This document shows positions 6,516-7,136 of a stretch of 7,136 nucleotides of DNA, one piece after another (position 1 is the first letter of the stretch; the number at the start of each line of letters is the position of its first letter). The translations under genes and the position numbers were made by a program. The stretch spans positions 1-7,136 of the forward strand of contig JAJYKO010000184.1 in NCBI GenBank assembly GCA_021788565.1, written 5' to 3'. Origin of the DNA: Chloroflexota bacterium. GTDB lineage: Bacteria; Chloroflexota; UBA6077. The notes beneath the pieces are model-generated. The model saw nothing but the letters and a program-made list of their open reading frames with translations, had not been told where the DNA came from and searched no databases.

Positions 6516-7136
6516 TTGGGAAACAACGGCAAGAATTCGAGAGTCTGGCTCGTCTCGATCATCCTGGCGACCGTGCTGTTCAGGGCCGGCCTGTTCCTGT
6601 ATATCTCGCCGAAGCCACTGAAATTCTTCACGCCCGACTCTTTCGGATACGACCAACTCGCCAACAACATCCTTCGGTACGGCGTCTTCTCTGCTGGGTC
6701 CAAGCCTCCTTTCGCTCCCGATTTGGACCGGACGCCCGCCTATCCCGCGATGCTCACGACCGTTTACGCCGTCGCTGGACACTCGCCCGAGGCGGTCATA
6801 CTGCTCCAGATCCTGCTCGCAGCGCTGACCGCCGTCGTCATCTTCGGCCTGGCCCGCCAAAGCGGCATCACCTACAGGGTAGGGCTGCTGGCCGCGGCCC
6901 TTTTCGCCCTGGAGCCGGTCTCGGCCATGACCTCCAACCTGTTGCTGACTGAGACACTGTTCACGCTCTTGCTGGCCTCGGCCTCGCTTCTGTTGCTTTT
7001 CTACTGGCGCTCTTCCCGCCTGCGCTGGCTTTTGCTGGGCACGGCGCTTTTCGGACTCGCCGCCCTAACCCGTCCGGTGAGCCAGTTCCTACCGCTCGCT
7101 CTGATCCCTGTTGTGGTAGCGATGGGACGACACTTA
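6516..7136 (+). CDS. GT39/ArnT-like membrane glycosyltransferase (PMT_2-type), 3' truncated by the window
   Basis: The frame is open from 6483 to the window end. Starting at TTG 6516 it gives 207 residues so far: a short basic N-terminus (GNNGKNSR), a membrane helix (about 10-27), an extracytoplasmic loop with TPDSFGYDQLANNIL including Asp41, then several hydrophobic helices, an LLTETLFTLL stretch and a GLAALTRP motif. This is the pattern of polyprenyl-phosphate-sugar-dependent GT-C enzymes (GT39, ArnT/PMT), which transfer sugars to lipid or protein on the outer face of the membrane; the acceptor cannot be told. GGAG (6502-6505) ten bases upstream supports TTG; no in-frame ATG or GTG precedes the first helix. 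The family is usually 450-600 aa, so more than half lies outside. It may be read through from gltX. Confidence 0.8.
   Translation, partial: MGNNGKNSRVWLVSIILATVLFRAGLFLYISPKPLKFFTPDSFGYDQLANNILRYGVFSAGSKPPFAPDLDRTPAYPAMLTTVYAVAGHSPEAVILLQILLAALTAVVIFGLARQSGITYRVGLLAAALFALEPVSAMTSNLLLTETLFTLLLASASLLLLFYWRSSRLRWLLLGTALFGLAALTRPVSQFLPLALIPVVVAMGRHL

Overview
The window is moderately GC-rich bacterial DNA with dense, mostly co-directional coding on the + strand. It looks like the chromosome of an environmental bacterium. The gene order (short TraR/DksA zinc-finger protein, lspA, RluD-type pseudouridine synthase, zinc-ribbon protein, gltX, then a GT39-type membrane glycosyltransferase) and the protein styles suggest Chloroflexota or a nearby lineage. 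That assignment is inference from memory of such loci and is not proven by the sequence.

Layout. Positions 66-2450 hold one large (794 aa) protein made of two alpha/beta-hydrolase halves. The C-terminal half has an intact Ser-Asp-His triad; the N-terminal half keeps the fold landmarks but has lost all three triad residues. A short gap (2451-2593) follows, with promoter-like elements and a perfect 15-bp palindrome overlapping a consensus -35 box.

Positions 2594-6416 form a tight housekeeping operon: TraR/DksA-like regulator, lipoprotein signal peptidase (lspA), 23S rRNA-type pseudouridine synthase, a coiled-coil/zinc-ribbon protein of unknown role, and glutamyl-tRNA synthetase (gltX). Genes overlap by 4 or 20 nt or are 11 nt apart, so translational coupling is likely. 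lspA has no ATG/GTG/TTG in a sensible place and probably starts at a CTG that overlaps the preceding stop (CTGA).

After a 99-nt gap with an imperfect hairpin, a membrane glycosyltransferase gene begins at a TTG (6516) and runs off the right edge.

The operon groups translation (rRNA modification, tRNA charging), lipoprotein maturation and probable growth-rate or transcription control. The hydrolase upstream is a metabolic or accessory gene with its own signals. I found no rRNA, tRNA, CRISPR array, insertion sequence or prophage gene. The region is largely ordinary. The most unusual points are the half-dead tandem hydrolase, the lspA start, the palindrome at the operon promoter and the uncharacterised zinc-ribbon gene.
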